Assembly: GCA_018713375.1 (NCBI GenBank)
Contig: DVOV01000104.1
Location: forward strand, 1-5,198
Length of the DNA: 5,198 bases
Source: Candidatus Scatomorpha stercorigallinarum
GTDB lineage: Bacteria > Bacillota_A > Clostridia > Oscillospirales > Oscillospiraceae
Direction: 5' to 3'
The notes under the pieces were generated by a model. It was not told the DNA's origin. It ran no database searches and saw only the letters and a list, made by a program, of their open reading frames with translations. Numbering within the stretch: position 1 is the first letter of the stretch; each line of letters begins with the position of its first letter. Positions 4,894-5,198 of this stretch are shown here, piece after piece. The translations under genes and the position numbers were made by a program.

Positions 4894-5198
<305 letters not shown>

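Overview
The window looks like a chromosomal segment of a high-GC member of the Firmicutes, probably a gut-type Clostridia or Oscillospiraceae lineage. This rests on strong GGAGG ribosome binding sites, a T-box tRNA-sensing leader, rho-independent terminators, a lipoprotein with a Firmicutes-type DUF4358 look, and GC-rich codon use throughout. The assignment is an inference from these traits, not a database match. I see no mobile element, CRISPR array, tRNA or rRNA.

Region by region, the left third (1-1459) holds a two-gene cell-envelope operon. It encodes a membrane-anchored SGNH/GDSL hydrolase (44-913) and a small DUF4358-like lipoprotein (937-1407), and closes with a strong terminator. Next is a monocistronic unit (promoter near 1534-1563) for an XRE-type DNA-binding protein with four predicted membrane segments (1581-2324). 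Its reading frame and ribosome binding site are intact, but the expected start codon reads AAG. A GNAT acetyltransferase (2352-2930) runs convergently towards it on the minus strand from its own near-consensus promoter.

The 406-base gap 2931-3336 is regulatory. It holds the divergent promoters for the acetyltransferase and for cysS, then a complete T-box leader. Three features fit cysteine: a UGC specifier codon in the specifier loop, a UGGA antiterminator bulge matching the U73 discriminator of tRNA-Cys, and the downstream gene itself, cysteinyl-tRNA synthetase (3337-4752). After a 26-base palindromic terminator, a separate promoter drives metG (4909 to beyond the window end), methionyl-tRNA synthetase, with only a short leader and no visible riboswitch.

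Functionally, the right half is a translation (aminoacyl-tRNA synthetase) cluster with cysteine-responsive control of cysS. The left half is surface and regulatory accessory material. Most of the window is ordinary. The best point for a second look is the missing start codon of the membrane-bound HTH regulator.
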